From Anaspis maculata (lineage: Eukaryota; Arthropoda; Insecta; Coleoptera; Scraptiidae), in the NCBI GenBank assembly GCA_949128115.1, contig OX421968.1, positions 3,100,001 to 3,164,000 on the forward strand: 64,000 bases of DNA. The letters run 5' to 3'. Shown piece after piece: positions 19,071-29,705 of this stretch (the stretch's first letter is position 1; each line of letters begins with the position of its first letter). A program made the translations under genes and the position numbers. The notes beneath the pieces are model-generated. The model saw only the letters and a program-made list of their open reading frames with translations. It made no database searches and was not told the origin of the DNA.

Positions 19071-20722
19071 CTTTTAGTCCTATAGGTTTATCGACTGTTT
19101 CTCAACCTAATTCAAGTTGCATTGATCTTAACAGCATCTACAATGAATGAAGTTGACTAAAAACTCAGCTTGCTGGAACAATAATGGTCACAAGTGAATC
19201 AAGTGATACGGTAAAAAAAGAGCGATATTCACGGAAAATGGTGAAATTAAGAAGGAAAGTGCCGTGTGCTTTTTCAGGAAGTAGGTATACGTGCTATTTT
19301 TCAGTTACTACTTCTCTGGCCTCTGAAGATACCGAAATGCTCTGGTAACAATTTCAAAATGGCGTTGTTCCAAAATGGCGACCATTTGATTTTGGTAACA
19401 TGGATTCACACTGAACTTACGCCTATTTTCGCTCGACTCAAACCGATTTCAATGATTTTTCTTTTGATCAGGTATAGATGGATGTTGTCTATTATGCTAT
19501 CGTCCGAAATTTGCATTTGTGCCAAATAGTTTTTCCAAAAAAAGAAATAAAAACTAGAAAATCAGTGATTTTTACGATTCCTATTGCCTCAGGTGCTGTG
19601 TGCTTTCCCGTGAGAGGCATGCCTGGCAATCCCGTGAGAGGCATGCCTGGCAAATATTTTTGTATTATTCTCATATGTATGAAGTTACCGAAATGCTTTG
19701 GTGCCACTTTCAAAATGGCAGCGTACCGATTTGGCGGCCACCTGGATTTTGGTAAGGTGTTCAATAATGCAAAAATTCCAACTCGGTAACCAAAAGAGTT
19801 ATAGTGATGAAAGTCACAAGGTAGATTTACAATTCAATGCTTGTTAAGATTAAACAAATCGCATCTCCATATCTTGAGCCGTTACTGAAAAATTCCGATA
19901 TTAGTGGTCAGTTGCATAAAAATTGACATTTTTCAATAAATCAGTGGATTTTTCAGGAACGACTCAAGAAATGGAGATGCGGTTCGTTTTATCCTAACAA
20001 GCATTGAATTGTTAATCTACCTTGTGACTTTTAACACTATAACTCTTTTGATTACCGAGTTGGAATTTTTGCATTATTAAAATCCAGGTGGCCGCCAAAT
20101 CGGTACGCTGCCATTTTGAAAGTGGCACCAAAGCATTTCGGTAACTTCATACATTATGAGAATAATGAAAAAATACTTGCCAGGCATGCCTCTTACGGGG
20201 AAGTACACAGCATCTGAGGCAATAGGGATCGTAAAAATGACTGATTTTCCATTTTTTTTCACTTTTTGAAAAACTACTAGGCACACATGCAAATTTCGGA
20301 CAATAGCAAATAGAGAACATCAATCCATACCTGATCAAAAGAAAAATCATGAAAATCGGTTTGGGTCGAGCGAAAATAGGCGTAAGTTGAGTGTGAATCC
20401 ATGTTGCCAAAATCAAATGGTCGCCATTTTGGAACGACGACATTTTGAAATTGGTACCAGAGCATTTCGGTGTCTACAGAGGCCATAAAAGTAGTAGCTA
20501 AAGAATCACACGTATACCTACTCCCTAAAAAAACACACGTCACTTTCCTTCTTAATTTTACCATTTTTCGTGAATATCGCTCTTTTTTTCCCTACTGTAT
20601 CACTTGTGGCCATTATTTTCCCAGCAAGCTGGATTTTTAGTGAACTTTATTTATTGTAGATGCTGTTAGGATCAATACAACTTGAATTAGGTTGAGAAAC
20701 AGTCGAGAAACCTACAGGACCG
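19071..20722. repeat. 1.65-kb palindrome
   Basis: Arms of about 800 bp diverge moderately around a centre near 19,900. GACTTTTAGTCCTATAGGTT at the left is answered by AACCTACAGGACCGAG at the right. GAAAGTGCCGTGTGC matches the reverse complement of ACACACGTCACTTTC, and the inner TCGCATCTCCATATCTTGAG pairs with CTCAAGAAATGGAGATGCGG. Contains AAAATGGCG motifs and two GTGAGAGGCATGCCTGGCAA repeats (19609-19653). ORFs on both strands are mirror images of each other. Confidence 0.85.
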
Positions 20723-20756
20723 AGGGGTCAACCACCAGTGGAAATCACTGTACATT

Positions 20757-20918
20757 TTCTTGGAAATACTATGGAAATACTTGGAAATACTATGGAAATA
20801 CTTGGAAATACATGGGAATACTTGGAAATAGATGGAAATACTATGGAAATACTTGGAAATAGATGGAAATACTATGGAAATACTTGGAAATACTTTGGAA
20901 ATACTTGGAAATACATGA
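20757..20918 (+). repeat. GGAAATACT tandem array, copy 1
   Basis: About a dozen units of GGAAATACTT/GGAAATACTAT/GGAAATAGAT (10-15 bp), 162 bp in all. The same motif on the same strand is found at 28177-28340, although the sequences next to the two arrays are inverted with respect to each other. The ORF over it is an artefact. Confidence 0.85.
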
Positions 20919-21187
20919 CTATAACTGCCGAAATCAAATTCCTAGTGAAGCCTGTGACAACTAGAACAGGTCTCTACATCATTGTACTCATAAACTGCTG
21001 GACAAATTAGTAGTCGGTTTCAAAAAAAATCGTCTGAATTTGAAGGCCAATAACTTCTGTGTGCCCATAAGGCGACTTTCAATTACGTTTCTCGAGTTGG
21101 TCAGTTCAATTTTCCTCTTATACATAGGTATATCCTATGGAAGGAAACATCAAGAAACTCAGGATGAAGTTTCTACAGGGTTATATA

Positions 21188-22110
21188 CAGGTGTCCGGTA
21201 TTTATCCGCGGAAACTTTGGCAATCGATAAGAGTATAAAAAATAGACAGATTTCCCTCAAAACACTCCGTTCAAAATCGAAAAATAACGGAGATAATATA
21301 GCCCTTCAAAGTTGAAATTGAAAAATCGATTTTTTGGATAAGTAAGTTATGAACCGTTCAACCGGATTTTGTTCCAATTTGGACCAAAGTTTACTAAAAT
21401 ATGTCTCTATTGAATAATAATGATAACGCATTCTACCTAACATTTTTCGGGGTACAAATAATAGGGGGGTGACCTACCCTTTTCCCCCTATTTTAATTCC
21501 CCTAATTATTTTGGGGAATCGTTCCATTTTTTCAATTTTTCACGTTCAACTTAGAAAAGAAAGTTACTTTTGCAAAATAAGAGGCTTCATTTTTGAGCTA
21601 TTTGGATTTAAAACTTGGGGAAACATCTTGGAAATTCCACTTTAAAGGTCTAGAAATTGAAATAAAAAAAACTCATGATTTCTCAGATTTTACTAGGTTT
21701 TCACGAAGCCTCTAATCAAAATTTTGCATGAGTAACTTTCTTTTCTAAATTGAACGCAGAACTCAAAAATTTGAACGATTTCCAAAAATAATCAGGGGAG
21801 TAAAAATAGGGGGGAAAGGGGGAGAGTATATGTACCCCTATTACCTTCGCCTTTAAAAATGTTCGATAAAATGCGTTATTATTGTTCAATTGAGACATAA
21901 TTACTTCAGTAAACTTTAGTCCAAATTTGAACAAAATTGGTTGAACGGTTCGAAAGTTATGCAAAAAACAATTTTTAAGGTTAACCCTAGGTTAACTTTG
22001 AATGCCTATATTTCTGTTACTGTTCGTTTTTGAACAGGGTGTTTTGAAGAAAGTCTATTTTTTTCTCTATCGATTGCCAAAGTTTCCGCCATTAAACACC
22101 GGACACCCTG
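21188..22110. mobile_element. TA-flanked palindromic element, 923 bp
   Basis: Ends CAGGTGTCCGGTATTTA and, on the right, ACACCGGACACCCTG, with TA at 21186-21187 and 22111-22112. The arms share TTTGGCAATCGATA, GTTATGAACCGTTCAACCG-like and AATAATAACGCATT blocks. The arms contain the same AACCGTTCAACCGATTTTGTT module as the elements at 22113, 49827 and 55238. Confidence 0.85.
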
Positions 22111-22112
22111 TA

Positions 22113-23058
22113 CAGGGTGTGTCCCGGAATAAGGGTTACAAAATTCACAGGAAGGTGGAGAATTCAAAAAAGGAGATTTTTGAAAATAAATATTCCATCG
22201 CAAACGTATAATAACGGAGATACAGGCCTTCCAAGTTGTTTTTCAAAAACAGATCTTCTTGCATATCTTTGAACCGTTCAACCGACTCTATTCAAATTCA
22301 AATCAAAGTCTAGTCTACTGAAATATGTCTCTATCTAACAATAATAACGCATTTCTATCCCTTCTTTCTCAACACTCTAATTATTTTTGAGAATGGTACA
22401 ATTTTTAATTTCTACGTTTAATTTGGAGAAAAAAGTTACTTTTGCAAAATTTTGATCAGAGGTTTCGTTTTCAAGATATTTTGATTATTTTACTATAAAA
22501 CTCGTGATTCCTCAACGGAAATAAGTTCTTTAGGTGTTTGAAGTCGATAAACCACCTTTAATTTTTAGTTGAGAGACGAGGTGTTTTCAGGAAAAAACAC
22601 TTTGGGCTCTGGAAAGTGGCGATTTCGAGATGTTTTCCAAAGTTTCAATCCCAAATATCTCGAAAATTTAGTGTAAAGTCAAAATTGTGTTATTATTGCG
22701 TTATTATTGTTTAATACAGTAAACTTTGGTTTGAATTTGAATAAAATCGGTGGATTGTTTCAAAAGTTATGCAAGAAGAACTGTTTTTGAAAAAATCTTT
22801 GAAGGCCTGTACCTCCGTTACTATACGTTTGCGAGGGTATATCTATCGAGAAAGGTCCCCTTATTTTTCAATTCTCTATATCAAACCAAAAGTTCCGAAA
22901 GTTATGCAAAAATAACTATTTTACAAAAAAAAACATTTTTGAAGGCCTGTATCTCCGTTATCATACGTTTGCGAGGGTATGTTAATTGCGAAAAGTCCCC
23001 TTATTTTTCAATTCTCCATCTCTCTGTGAATTTTGTAACTCCCATTCTGGGACACCTG
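22113..23058. mobile_element. TA-flanked palindromic element, 946 bp, abutting the previous one
   Basis: Starts CAGGGTGTGTCCCGGAATAA and ends TTCTGGGACACCTG, with TA at 22111-22112 and 23059-23060. The left TA is shared with the right end of the 21188-22110 element. Interior modules (GTATCTCCGTTA, GAACCGTTCAACC, AATTCTCCATC) match the 49827-50545 element closely, so they are one subfamily. Confidence 0.85.
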
Positions 23059-23069
23059 TAGAAATCAGA

Positions 23070-23403
23070 GCACTGAACGGTTTAGGAATTTATTGGTTCG
23101 GAATTCTAACAATCAAGATATGAGTTTTTATGTTAAGTAATGTGGATTTGGCCCATCAGGACACGGACTAATTTTAGTTGTGATTTTGAAAAATTAAAAT
23201 TGTGAACGATTGTTCCCTCAACCACCTCGCAAATTGTGATAGGTACAAACCCACAATTTGGTACACTTAGGTAGGTACCCCCCTTCAAATTAGGTACGGT
23301 TGCGGACTCATAAAAGTTTACACCGATGACAATCGTGTGGCCATGCCCATTCAAAATTACGTCAAAACCGAGGGGGCAATCACTCTCAAATTACGTGTCC
23401 CAC
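23070..23403. repeat. Repeat block shared with 28030-28130 and 28900-28990
   Basis: 23290-23400 (GGTTGCGGACTCATAAAAGT, TTACACCGATG, GAGGGGGCAATCACT) is the inverted counterpart of 28030-28130. The block TGAACGGTTTAGGAATTTAT ... AAGATATGAGTTTTTATGTT resembles 28915-28985 in the same orientation. No gene. Confidence 0.6.
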
Positions 23404-23636
23404 TGTGCAATATTGCACAAACATTGCACACATTGCACACCATTGCACAAACATTGCACAGCATTGCACAAGCATTGCACAGCATTGCACAAACATTGCA
23501 CAGCATTGCACAAGCATTGCACAGCATTGCACAAGCATTGCACAGCATTGCACAAGCATTGCACAGCATTGCACAAGCATTGCACAAGCATTGCACACCA
23601 TTGCACACCATTGCACAAACATTGCACAGTATTACA
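23404..23636 (+). repeat. CATTGCACA(A)G tandem array, copy 1
   Basis: About 22 units of 10-11 bp, mostly alternating CATTGCACAG and CATTGCACAAG as a 21-bp dimer. The left border is a perfect 16-bp palindrome TGTGCAATATTGCACA (23404-23419), beyond which the flank starts. All six frames stay open for 78-114 codons; none is considered a gene. Confidence 0.9.
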
Positions 23637-23683
23637 AAAGCGTTTAAAATAGTTCGGAAAATTATTAAAATATTCATATAGTA

Positions 23684-25872
23684 GGCCAGTCAAATTAGAA
23701 CAAATTTTTCCGTTTGAGGGAAAAAACTGTTGGAGTTTTGGAAATTCGACAGTAATGTCCGGTAAGGTGTATTGTTGAACATACTCAAAGTCCCCAACTC
23801 TACCTATTGAGCTCGAGCCGCCATCTTGGAAAAATGGTCCTTCAATCCAGTTTTCTGCTTATATTTTGCTAATCATCAGAGATATTCAATAAAGTTTGAT
23901 AACAAATCAAGGCTATAGAATTGTCTACAAAAATTGTTTCATACCGATTTTTTTCTCGTATTTGTTGATAGTATTTAAATTATATTAACAAAAAAAATCA
24001 AAAAATTAGCGATTTTTTGCCTAAGGCTAGAGATATTGTCTTCAAAATTTGTGAAGATGTTGGCAGTCTACATCAAAGCTGAACGTGACAGTTGAGATAA
24101 AAAAAAATTGCAAAAATATTTTTTTATTATTTTTTTTTTAATTAAACAAAAATTTGGTTTTCGAGTTTGACATTCCCAAAAGGGCGGAGTTAAGGTTTCA
24201 ATCGAACATCAATCAGTTTTGATATTTACATATTGCAAGACAAGATTCCATCAGTATTGTGCCTTCACGAGCTTCTGGAATGCTCGATATGAATTAAACT
24301 AAAAGAATAATAGCTAAGCCCAAAAAGTGTTGTCGATTGGTTCTGAAGGGGACATTTCAAAACAAAAGACATCAGCAAGGGATATACAAGAGGTCCAATG
24401 GTTATTCAACTGTATATGAGCCCCATATTGGTGTGCCTTATCCAAAATAGTACAAAAGAATCAATCAAAATGTTAAAATATACCCTGTATAACAAAAAGT
24501 AACAATACAAAATGGAAGTAGTGAAGCACACCTGATGCCAAAAAGACGGCCTTTACATTTTTGAAAAAAAGAACAAGATTAATTGATTTATTTGAAAGTA
24601 ATCAGTCCTCAAACTTGACTTTACAAATTTTATTCAGTCAAATGGGGAAAAGTAGAGAGAAACAACTGTCGGAGTTTCAGAAATTTGACAGGGATTTTCG
24701 CTAAGGTATACTTATAAACATATTAAGAGTCTCCGCCTCTACCTGTTGTGCTCGAGCCGCCATCTTGGAAAAACGGTAATAAACTTGATCGAAGGACCAT
24801 TTTTCCAAGATGGCGGCTCAAACGCAACAGGTAGAGGCGGGACTTTTAGTATGTTCATAAGTATACCATAGCGAACATCCCTGTCAATCTTCTGAAACTC
24901 CGACAGTTACTTCTCTCTACTTTTCCCTATTTGACTGGCTAAAATTTGTAAAGTCAAGTTTGAGGACTGATAACTTTCAAATAAATCAATTAATTTTGTT
25001 CTTTTCTTCAGCAATGTGAAGGCTGTATTTTTGGCACCAGGTATGCTTTACTACTTCCATTTTGTATCGTTACTTTTTGTTATACAGGGTGGATTTTAAC
25101 ATTTTGATTGATTCATTTGTACTATTTTGGATAAGGCACACCAATATGGGACTCATATACAGTTGAATAACCTTTGGACCTCTTGTATATCCTTTGATGA
25201 TGTCTTTTGTTTCGAAATGTCTCCTTCAGAACCAATCGACAACACTTTTTGGACTTAGCTATTATTCTTTTAGATTAATTCATATCAAGCATTCCAGAAG
25301 CTCGTGAAGGCACAATACTGATGGAATCTTGTCTTGCAATATGTAAATATCAAAACTGATTGATGCTCGATTGAAACCTTAACTCCGCCCTTTTGGGAAT
25401 GTCAAACTCGAAAACCGAATTTTTGTTTAATTTAAAAAAAATAATAAAAAAATATTTTCGCAATTTTTGTTTATCTCAGCTGTCAGGTTCAGCTTTGATG
25501 TAGACTGCCAACATCTTCACAAATTTCGAAGACAATATCTCTAGCCATAGGCAAAAAATTATTTTTTGTTTTTTTTTTAATTCAATTTAATTAATATCAA
25601 CAAATACGAGAAAAAAATCGGTATGAAACAATTTTTGTAGACAATTTTATAGCCTTGATTTTTTATTAAATTTAATTGAATATCTCTGATGATTAGGGGA
25701 ATATAAGCAGAAAACTGGATCGAAGGACCATTTTTTCAAGATGGCGGCTCGAGCTCAATAGGTAGAGTTGAGGACTTTTAGTATGTTTAACAGTACACCT
25801 TACCGGACATTACTGTCAAATTTTCAAAACTCCAACAGTTTTTTCCCTCCAGCTTTCCTTATTTGACTGGCC
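23684..25872. mobile_element. 2.2-kb double palindrome, TA-flanked
   Basis: Ends GGCCAGTCAAAT / ATTTGACTGGCC with TA at 23682-23683 and 25873-25874. The arms are near-mirror images around 24,785. The outer motif of each arm (AACTGTTGGAGTTTTGGAAA ... GAGCCGCCATCTTGG) is repeated in diverged form beside the centre (AACTGTCGGAGTTTCAGAAA ... GAGCCGCCATCTTGG at about 24660-24780). Each arm therefore itself starts and ends with the same module. No ORF of note. Confidence 0.85.
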
Positions 25873-25879
25873 TATAGGT

Positions 25880-27052
25880 CATACTTTCCTATGTGGGAAT
25901 GTACTGAATATTGTTACATAGGAAATAGGCAAAATATATAAATAAATGAATGATATATGAGATTTTTTATGGAAATTGGATCATTTTGAAAAAATTCAAT
26001 ATGGCGGATGGAAATGGCGGCAGAATGTGATAATTTCATATGGCCTATCACGACAAAAGGCAGCAAAGCCGTCGCAGTAGCGTTTTTTTTTAAATGCGCT
26101 GAAAATTGATGATGTCAACTTGCCTATCGCTGCCCCACGTTACAGTATCAACTAGTGCCTCTTTCTCCCTTACCTACCTACGTACTTCGCTTTTAATATG
26201 GCGGATCAATATGGTGGCCTACCGTAAAATTCACTTTGGAAGTTAAATTTAGGTATGAGAGCTACACGTAGTCAAATTTCATCAGATTCGGATAACTTTC
26301 AAAGATGATCAACCAATGGTTCACCATGCAAGATGGCGGCGAGATGTAAAATGGCGCAATATACCTACGACACTTGCCGTATCCATGTCAGCAGATACGG
26401 ATAACCGAAAAAACTAGATCAGTACAGCCGAGGATGAAGTCTCTCGCCGAATAGTAGTAGTATAGTAGAATAGTTCCACTTGAGAAGAAATTAAATATGG
26501 CGGACCACTATGGCGGCATATCGACGAACCGACCCTGAGATTAATAATTGGTATGAGAACTTCATACTTTATTCAATAAATGCAAAGTTTAATCAAAAGC
26601 TGATCGTATTCAAAAAACTTCAAAACAGCGTATACAAGTGGCAACAAAATGTGGGAATGTCATAATGGTGTATCGCGGCAGAAGGCAGCAAAGCATTCAA
26701 AATAGCGAATTCAATTCTAACTTTAAAACATTTCCAATATGGACAAAATAAGATGGCGACGGAGCATCAATTGCCAAAAAATGGATGTATCTTGATGTGG
26801 TTCACATTTTCTGCAAATTTGATCCAAATCGGATCATTCTAGAGAAAATTCAAAATGGCGGATCAAAGATGGCGGCAAAGTAACAAAAAACCAAAGTCAA
26901 CTTGACATCCTGGACATTATGTACTATTGATCAGCGTTCACATCATATCGACATCTCCTTTTCCAAAATAGTTATCCCGGGTATGGACTGACGAATGACG
27001 GACAATTTGAAGCTAAACGCGCCATTCTCCCATTTTTTGGGTAACTGCGCTA
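25880..27052 (+). mobile_element. ATGGCGG-type TAGCGC element(s), degraded
   Basis: The right end (CCCATTTTTTGGGTAACTGCGCTAA at 27028-27052, preceded by ACGGACAATTTGAAGC) matches the end of the 7574-11648 element. 26700-26925 matches its 270-bp unit and carries the site CCTGGACATTATGTACTATTG without the 2.6-kb palindrome. A second right-end-like hairpin at 26076-26100 (GTAGCGTTTTTTTTAAATGCGCT) and another weak one near 26700 suggest two or three truncated copies end to end. The left border is uncertain. Confidence 0.55.
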
Positions 27053-27466
27053 AGAATGGAGCCAAATTTTCAAGTGAAGCGGGATTTCCACCCGATTTCA
27101 TTCACTATTATTTCCCAAAATTAAATTCCTTTCACGGTTGTGTTGTCAGAACTCAGAACTTCAACAGCTGATGTGCTGACTTCTATGTTGACTTCCGTGT
27201 TAACTTCCTGCTCGGGACGCTTTGAGCTTTCCATGACCAACACTGGAAGCGAAGACTGAAGGCTTACTCCGGCTTCTTATCTTGTCTTAAGTACCTCTTA
27301 CTCAGGAGGACAGGGGGGGGGGGAGGGGGAGACTTGCAAAATGAGCAAAACAGAATGCTGAGCAAAACACAGATAGGAATCTGAGCTCGTGTCTGAATTT
27401 TGGAGCCTTGGTCTGTAGGTGCTGGGGATCCTCGTGGGGATCGCATACGACACACCACGATACATA
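27053..27466. other. No recognised gene
   Basis: Includes a TTGACTTC/TGTTAACTTCC imperfect repeat and a G-run (27311-27328). The minus ORF 27298-27684 runs through this run and the palindrome and is not supported. Confidence 0.35.
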
Positions 27467-27677
27467 TATCCCATACACCTTCTATTTTCAGTAGAATGAC
27501 TTTTTGGTGCAGTAATAAAGTGACAAGCTGGGGCGCTGGGAGAATACGGCCGATGGCCGCTGATAGTTTCGCTCCAAAACTTTGCAGGTGCCATCAGCCG
27601 TAGCTGTAGCCCCCAGCTTGTCACTTTATTTTTGCTCCAAAAGGTCATTCTACTGAAAATAAGAAGTGTATGGGATA
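27467..27677. repeat. 211-bp palindrome
   Basis: TATCCCATACACCTTCTATT at the left pairs with AATAAGAAGTGTATGGGATA at the right. Inside, GTAGAATGACTTTTTGG, AATAAAGTGACAAGCTGG and GGCTGATGGC-type blocks are mirrored around 27,571. Probably a short fold-back element. No ORF. Confidence 0.75.
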
Positions 27678-27774
27678 TACACACAGCCTGCTCGAATTAT
27701 TGGGGGCGAGGTGAGGCTCGGGCTTATTAGTTTCCTTCCCAGCAAACAACGACGCATGCGTGATACGACATTCA

Positions 27775-28020
27775 TTGTACAAGCATTGCACACATTGCAC
27801 ACCCATTGCACAAACATTGCACACCCATTACACAAACATTGCACACCCATTGCACAAACATTGCACACATTGCACAGGCATTGCACACGCATTGCACAGG
27901 CATTGCACACGCATTGCACACGCATTGCACACATTGCACAAACATTGCACAAACATTGCACAAGCATTGCACACCATTGCACAAGCATTGCACACCATTG
28001 CACAAGCATTGCACACACGC
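27775..28020 (+). repeat. CATTGCACA(C) tandem array, copy 2
   Basis: About 23 units, with more CATTGCACAC variants than copy 1 at 23404. It runs on the same strand as copy 1, while the flanking single-copy block 28030-28130 is inverted relative to the flank of copy 1. The right border contains CACATATTGCAAGTG, a remnant of the palindromic border seen at 23404-23419. Confidence 0.85.
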
Positions 28021-28176
28021 TTGTCCCACATATTGCAAGTGATTGCCCCCTCGGTCAAAACTGAATTAGCATGGCCACTCGATCGCCGTCGGTGTAAACT
28101 TTTATGAGTCCGCAACCTTACCTACGTGTACCAAATTCCAAACTTTGCCCCTGAAAGATAGGCAATCTGCGAACGG

Positions 28177-28340
28177 AAATACTTGGAAATACTATGGAAA
28201 TACCTGGAAATACTTGGAAATACTTGGAAATATCATGGAAATACTTGGAAATATCATGGAAATAACTGGAAATACCTGGAAATACTTGAAAATATTTGGA
28301 AATACTTGGAAATATATTGGAAATACCTGGAAATACAGCC
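28177..28340 (+). repeat. GGAAATACT tandem array, copy 2
   Basis: Units GGAAATACTT, GGAAATATCAT and GGAAATACCT, 164 bp in all. It shares the strand of the 20757 array although the adjacent block 28385-28420 (GGTGGTTGACCCCTCG) is the reverse complement of 20722-20738. ORFs on both strands are artefacts. Confidence 0.85.
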
Positions 28341-28734
28341 AAAATACTATCAAGTATTTCCAAAAATGGAAATCACTGTACAAATTTTCAGCAGGTGGTT
28401 GACCCCTCGTACAGGACTAAAAGTCATCATCATTTTCAGTTTTTTTCTAATTCCGGTGAAACAGATTGATATAAATGACAACCGATGACAGCAGCGGATA
28501 GAGAATATGAATTCACGTATTTAAAAAAGAAACAAATCGGGTAAGAATGAAGCAAGTTAGGTCCGGATAAATGTCACCGGAAACAAATGGCCGCCATTTT
28601 GAAAGTGGCACCAAAACATTTTGGTTACTCCACATATAGGACTATAAGAAATAAAAGGTCTCTTGCCCCCTTCACGCAGGAGCCCACGGGATCAGTTTTT
28701 TGAACCTATTGTACCTGATTATTTTGTTTGTTGC

Positions 28735-29605
28735 GTTAACTAGCCTTATCTTTCCGTAACCCATTCTATAATAGTGAATGTTGAGAAACTTCATGTAAAT
28801 TTTCTACACGGTGATATGTAAAATGGTGCAAAATTGCAACGACTTCATCGTACCCCCATTTTTCAAAAATATATTTTTTCAATATTCTATTACAAAAATT
28901 TTGAAGTGTTGTGTCTTATCTCGAAACGGTTTTGGAATTTCCCGGATTGGAAGTCTAACATTGAAGATATAAATTTTTATGTTGAATGTTGCAGATTTAC
29001 GAAACTCAGGCATAGCACAAGCACAAAAAGTATAACGTCCAGGGGGGCTTTACTCCACCCGGACACTGAAGTTTCACATCGTTATCATGTTCAGGGGCTC
29101 AAATCTGCAAATAGAACATGTTCCATATCTGAAATTCTGATGAAATTCTGACGAAATCCAACGAACGAAAAGCAGGCAGGGACAACTACTTGAAAAAGTG
29201 CCCTCTGCTTGGCCCCACACCAATGATTCGGGTTGTGTTGAGAGTGAAATTGTTCTGGACTGTTGTACGAACAATCTTGCACAATGTCAACATCCTTTCA
29301 TCAAAAGTGGCTCAATCTCGCGTGCCAACAAGGCAAATCTGTAATATTCAAAATAAAAATTTACATCTGCGATGTTAGACTTCCAATCCGAATAATTCCA
29401 AAACCGTTTCGAGGTAAGACACCACGCACACTTCATGATTTTTGTATCAGAATACATAAAAAAAATTTTTTTGGCAAATGGGGGTATTATGAAGTTGGTA
29501 CAATTTTGCAGCATTTTACGCATCCTGTAGAAATTTCACATTAAGTTTCTCAACATTTACTTTCACAGGATAGGTCACGGAAGCATTAGGCTAATTAACA
29601 CAATA
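28735..29605. repeat. 0.87-kb palindrome
   Basis: The left arm (GTTAACTAGCC, TTGAGAAACTTCATGTAAAT, CGAAACGGTTTTGGAATT, GGATTGGAAGTCTAACAT) is mirrored in the right arm (ATGTTAGACTTCCAATCC, AATTCCAAAACCGTTTCG, TTAAGTTTCTCAACAT, GGCTAATTAAC) around 29,170. The roughly 370-bp centre is not clearly paired. Open frames of 60-105 codons on both strands mirror each other. Confidence 0.8.
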
Positions 29606-29705
29606 AACAAAACGGAAATCTCATCCGGCAATCGGAAGTTATTGGTCTTCAAAGTCAAACAATTTTTCCGATACCGACAACTTCGTTGTCCAGCAGTTTA
29701 TATTG

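Larger units (their letters stand above)
18650..29705. repeat. 11-kb composite inverted structure
   Basis: Left-end blocks reappear inverted at the right. AAACTGCTGGACAACGAAG (from about 18652) pairs with CTTCGTTGTCCAGCAGTTTA at about 29682-29701. Block 18761-19085 (TCCGTGGGCTCC ... CCACTTTCAAAATGG ... AGAAAAAACTGAAAA) pairs with 28413-28691. The TTTACACCGATG/CATCGGTGTAAA block pairs between 23290-23400 and 28030-28130. Between them lie smaller palindromes and arrays listed separately. A further direct copy of the end block sits at 20990-21080. Confidence 0.7.

Noticed and set aside
23404..23636. CRISPR-like appearance of short regularly spaced repeats
   Set aside because: Repeats are contiguous 10-11-bp units without unique spacers, and the DNA is eukaryotic.
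23326..23693. Six overlapping ORFs rich in His/Cys/Thr or Cys/Asn/Ala
   Set aside because: Produced by the CATTGCACA array, open on both strands; same for 27650-28115.
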